Shown: one piece after another, positions 8,041 to 10,699 of the stretch
Position numbering within the stretch: the first letter of the stretch is position 1
Layout of the letters: each line of letters begins with the position of its first letter
Source of the DNA: UBA8437 sp963578885
GTDB lineage: Bacteria; Planctomycetota; Planctomycetia; Planctomycetales; Planctomycetaceae
Reading direction: 5' to 3'
Assembly (NCBI GenBank): GCA_963578885.1
Contig: CAUZEQ010000165.1
Coordinates: 1-10,699 of the forward strand
Length of the DNA stretch: 10,699 nt
Program-made: the position numbers and the translations under genes
The notes under the pieces: generated by a model
The model's database searches: none
What the model saw: only the letters and a program-made list of their open reading frames with translations
What the model was told of the DNA's origin: nothing

Positions 8041-9159
8041 ATGCCCCGCCCCGCCCTGTTGCTCTTGTCCCTCTCAATCGCCCTGCCCGGCTGCGTCGGC
8101 ACCGATCTCGCACCTCCCCCGATTCGACCAAGTGGCGGTTCAACCGCAAACCTGTCACCGGTCGTCACCGAGGCTCCCTCCGACGCTCCCACGGCGATGG
8201 CCTGGATCCCGGGCGGTTCCTTTGAGATGGGCACCCGCGACCCGGCGAGCAAGTTGGACGAGTTTCCTCCTCACACGGTCGAACTCGACGGCTTCTACAT
8301 CGACACTCACGAGGTGACCAACCGGGAATTCGAACGGTTTGTGAAGTCGAGCGGATACGTGACAGCGGCCGAGAAGAAGCCCGACTTCAGCTCGGTCCGC
8401 AAGGGTTCGCAGCGAACCGAGGACAAGATCCTGCCCGAGTTGAACCGTCCGGGTTCGATCTGCATGAAGCAGGGCCTGAAGGCCGGTGACATCGACCCGC
8501 GGCTGGGGGCCTATGGCTGGTGGGAGTACGTTCCCGGCGCCGACTGGCGTCATCCGGAGGGGCCGGGGAGTTCGGTCGAGGAGCGGATGGACCATCCGGT
8601 GGTCCACGTGTCGTGGCACGATGCCAACGCGTACTGCAAGTGGGCGGGCAAGCGGTTGCCGACCGAGGCGGAGTGGGAATTCGCGGCCCGGGGCGGGCTG
8701 GACGGGAAGACCTACCCCTGGGGCAACGAACGCAATCCCGAGGGGAAGTGGTTGATCAACATCTGGCAGGGAGCCTTCCCGGTCGAGAATACCAACGACG
8801 ACGGATTCCTGACGATGTCACCGGTCGGGTCGTTTCCCGAGAACGGGTACGGTCTGTTCGACATGTCGGGTAATGTCTGGGAGTGGTGCCAGGACAACTA
8901 CACGGCGGACTACTACGGCGATTCCCCCAAGCGGAATCCTCAGGGACCCGAAGCGAGTCTGGACCCGGACGAGCCGGACATCCTGAAGCGGATCCAGCGA
9001 GGCGGCAGCTTCATGTGCAGCGACACCTACTGCACCGGTTACCGTGTAACGGCGAGGATGAAGGGCGAGCAGGGTTCGGGGCTGTACCACACCGGCTTCC
9101 GCTGCGTGGTCTCGCACGATGCCCTGGCTGGCCTAGGCAAGGCTGCAGCCAACCGGTAG
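8041..9159 (+). CDS. Formylglycine-generating enzyme (FGE/SUMF1)-family lipoprotein
   Basis: This 372-residue protein begins with a lipoprotein signal ending in ALPGC (Cys18). A proline/serine linker follows, then an FGE-sulfatase domain from about 52 to 357. FGE converts a cysteine in the sulfatase C-x-P-x-R motif to formylglycine. Family landmarks are all visible: MAWIPGGSFEMGT (53-65), YIDTHEVTNREFERFV (86-101), PVVHVSWHDANAYCKW (186-201), RLPTEAEWEFAARGG (205-219), GLFDMSGNVWEWC (271-283) and GFRCV at the end. RGGSFMCSDTYC (320-331) holds Cys326 and Cys331 at the same spacing as human FGE Cys336/Cys341, so true oxidase activity is plausible. Many bacterial relatives lack this pair and do something else. 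Lipidation implies action outside the cytoplasm, perhaps on exported sulfatases; none is in the window. No ribosome site is visible before the ATG. Confidence 0.9.
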   Translation: MPRPALLLLSLSIALPGCVGTDLAPPPIRPSGGSTANLSPVVTEAPSDAPTAMAWIPGGSFEMGTRDPASKLDEFPPHTVELDGFYIDTHEVTNREFERFVKSSGYVTAAEKKPDFSSVRKGSQRTEDKILPELNRPGSICMKQGLKAGDIDPRLGAYGWWEYVPGADWRHPEGPGSSVEERMDHPVVHVSWHDANAYCKWAGKRLPTEAEWEFAARGGLDGKTYPWGNERNPEGKWLINIWQGAFPVENTNDDGFLTMSPVGSFPENGYGLFDMSGNVWEWCQDNYTADYYGDSPKRNPQGPEASLDPDEPDILKRIQRGGSFMCSDTYCTGYRVTARMKGEQGSGLYHTGFRCVVSHDALAGLGKAAANR

Positions 9160-9203
9160 GACCATCTCAGTCGTCGACGGGCGGTCTGCCGTCGTGGCCC
9201 CCC

Positions 9204-9509
9204 ATGGCCGGCATCGTTAGAGATACTCCAAGAGGGTGGTTCGGGAGCGATGAACTGGCGTGCCTGGGGTTTTGGTCACACTGGTTCGGCCAGCCTCTCG
9301 CCAAGGAGAAGTCACTGAACGAATTGAAGATCGAGAGATTCGGGGACGAACTTCCTGGACTGCTAATTCTGTTCGCTCAGGCCAAGACCGCGGTGTCGAG
9401 GAGTGTCCAGCGGCAAGCCACCTTGATTTCGGAGGGACAGTCCAGCGGCTTTCAGTTCAGCATCAAGAATCGGCTTGGTGAATTGTTGAAGGTGATCAAG
9501 GCGCTGTGA
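9204..9509 (+). CDS. Small hypothetical protein, doubtful
   Basis: This 101-residue open frame has a protein-like composition: GFWSHWFGQPLAKEKS, then FGDELPGLLILFAQAKTA, then a basic C-terminus ending LLKVIKAL. Codon third positions are fairly GC-rich but less so than in the neighbouring genes. I do not recognise a family. There is no ribosome site before the ATG at 9204, and no membrane segment or metal motif. The same frame runs upstream into the end of the FGE gene, but that part looks like a shadow. It could be a real small gene, a decayed fragment, or chance. Confidence 0.35.
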   Translation: MAGIVRDTPRGWFGSDELACLGFWSHWFGQPLAKEKSLNELKIERFGDELPGLLILFAQAKTAVSRSVQRQATLISEGQSSGFQFSIKNRLGELLKVIKAL

Positions 9510-9743
9510 ATCGCCAGCATTTGTGGGCTGGCACGACGGGGGTCGAGTCGTTCATCGCGGAGAGCGCCGATCGGCGATGAAGCGTCAGAATCGGGTGACA
9601 TTGGTGGTTCCATGAGGCTGGCGGGATTGAGTTTCCGGCCGAGACGTCCAGTTGGTACAGTAGGATCTGCTGGCGGCCCGTGGTGTGCCTGACGGGGTGA
9701 TCGTGCGTCGCTTCGTGACGATTGACGATTGGCGATTGGTGTC
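9510..9743. other. Intergenic region upstream of the GTPase-like gene
   Basis: These 234 bp presumably carry the promoter of the following gene. I see no convincing -35/-10 pair and no hairpin with a T-tract. A short run of near-repeats (attgacgattggcgattgg) lies just before the start codon and may be a simple duplication. Confidence 0.35.
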
Positions 9744-10699
9744 ATGCCCTCTGAATTGCGTCTGCTCAGAAAGATCGTCTGCCCGCATTGCTGGACGGAA
9801 TTTCCTCCCGAGGACGTGCTCTGGATTTCCGAGCACGAGGAATTGCGGGGGGACATGCGGCTGGGTGAGGAGAAGTTTCAGAGGTTTCTGCCGACTCGGT
9901 TCAACATTCAGGGTAACGCCCTGGATGCGCGGGGGAGTGTCTGTCACGAACTGGCGTGCCCCCATTGTCACCTCGGGGTGCCTCGCGATCTGCTCGAGAC
10001 GCCGATGTTCTTCATGTCGATTTTCGGTTCTCCCGGCTCGGGGAAGACCGTTTATCTCGCATCGCTGACACACCGGTTGCGGCAGGTGCTGCCCTTGGAT
10101 TTCAAGGTCGGCTTCGCCGACACGACTCCCGAGGGCAACGTGAGGATTCGTCGCAACGAGGCGACTCTGTTCGACAACCACGATCCGAATACGCCGGTCA
10201 ACATGGGAAAAGCGATTTCGAAAACTCTGGAGATCGGTGCGGAGCAAGGGATCGACTTGCTTAACCGAGTCAACTTTGGCGGCAACGACTACCGTTTCTT
10301 TCCACAGCCGTTCCTGTTCACGATGCAGGTCGGTGATCAGCATCCGGTCATCGACAAGCGAAGTGATCATGGCCGCCTGCTCTGCCTGTACGACAACGCC
10401 GGGGAGTCGTTCGATCCGTCGGTGTCCCGGGAGCTCGAACTGCAGACCCGGCATCTCAGCCGGTCGCAGTTGCTGTTGTTCACCTACGATCCCACCCAGG
10501 ATCCGCGGATGAAGCAGAAGATCATGGAGAAGTGTCCTGACCGACTGACCAAGAAGGGGAAGCTGATCGCCCAGGAACCGTTCTTCCAGACCGCGGCGAC
10601 GCGGATCAAGAAGTTCGCCGGGTTGGGCCGCCGCGATCGTCACAAGGCCCCCCTGGTCATTGCCGCCACGAAGTTCGATGTCTGGAGCGAAGTGATCGG
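9744..10699 (+). CDS. Zinc-ribbon plus P-loop GTPase-like protein, 3' end missing
   Basis: The frame is open from the ATG at 9744 to the window edge: 318 codons with no stop, so the C-terminus is missing. A split zinc ribbon comes first: CPHC at 13-16 and CPHC at 72-75, with an extra Cys67. A P-loop follows, GSPGSGKT at 95-102. LCLYDNAGES at 214-222 resembles the D-x-x-G switch II region of TRAFAC GTPases (DNAG at 217-220). ATKFD at 308-312 matches the G4 guanine-specificity motif [NT]KxD. The order and spacing support a GTPase rather than an ATPase, although the 110-residue gap between P-loop and DNAG is long and implies an insertion. I do not recognise an exact family. It resembles zinc-ribbon GTPases described in bacterial conflict systems (double-GTPase type), but that link is tentative. 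A TTG at 9729 is the only earlier start. Confidence 0.8.
   Translation, partial: MPSELRLLRKIVCPHCWTEFPPEDVLWISEHEELRGDMRLGEEKFQRFLPTRFNIQGNALDARGSVCHELACPHCHLGVPRDLLETPMFFMSIFGSPGSGKTVYLASLTHRLRQVLPLDFKVGFADTTPEGNVRIRRNEATLFDNHDPNTPVNMGKAISKTLEIGAEQGIDLLNRVNFGGNDYRFFPQPFLFTMQVGDQHPVIDKRSDHGRLLCLYDNAGESFDPSVSRELELQTRHLSRSQLLLFTYDPTQDPRMKQKIMEKCPDRLTKKGKLIAQEPFFQTAATRIKKFAGLGRRDRHKAPLVIAATKFDVWSEVI

Noticed and set aside
9585..10643. 352-residue open frame on the minus strand opposite the GTPase-like gene
   Set aside because: It is antisense to a frame with clear zinc-ribbon and P-loop motifs. Its composition is rich in Arg, Gln and His without any recognisable domain, typical of a high-GC shadow.

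Overview
The window is about 10.7 kb of GC-rich bacterial DNA. The gene content suggests a planctomycete (Planctomycetota): a YVTN-propeller/di-haem cytochrome c fusion, a formylglycine-generating-enzyme lipoprotein, many lipoprotein signals, a DUF2071 protein and dispersed short palindromic repeats. This assignment is inferred from gene types and has not been checked by search. Coding density is high. I found no rRNA, tRNA, CRISPR array or complete insertion sequence.

Layout. (1) Positions 1-120 hold a dispersed GGGGTCAGGCCCC-type repeat. (2) Positions 127-1754, minus strand, hold a DksA/TraR-type zinc-finger regulator followed by an HtrA/DegP-like serine protease with one PDZ domain. (3) A 240-bp divergent spacer leads to a plus-strand pair at 1995-3524: a Cys/His-rich, proline-tailed lipoprotein and a DUF2071 protein. 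(4) Positions 3525-3764, between convergent genes, hold a hairpin and two copies of the repeat arranged head to head as a large imperfect palindrome. (5) Positions 3765-7838, minus strand, form a tight four-gene run. In transcription order it encodes the propeller/di-haem cytochrome, a TlpA/ResA-like thioredoxin lipoprotein, a DUF2062 membrane protein and a PfkB-family sugar kinase. (6) Positions 7839-8040 are a divergent spacer with two exact 48-bp direct repeats plus an inverted arm. (7) Positions 8041-9159, plus strand, encode an FGE-family lipoprotein that keeps both catalytic cysteines. (8) Positions 9160-9743 hold one doubtful small ORF and otherwise nothing recognisable. (9) Positions 9744-10699 hold the 5' part of a zinc-ribbon plus P-loop GTPase-like protein that runs off the end of the window.

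How the genes may work together. The minus-strand run joins an exported c-type cytochrome to a thiol-disulfide lipoprotein of the kind that keeps haem-binding cysteines reduced, which is a sensible pairing. The DUF2062 protein and the sugar kinase are probably co-transcribed with them, but I see no biochemical link. DksA and HtrA together suggest a stress or envelope-quality unit. The most likely entry to an undescribed system is the truncated zinc-ribbon GTPase at the right edge, whose partners would lie beyond the window.
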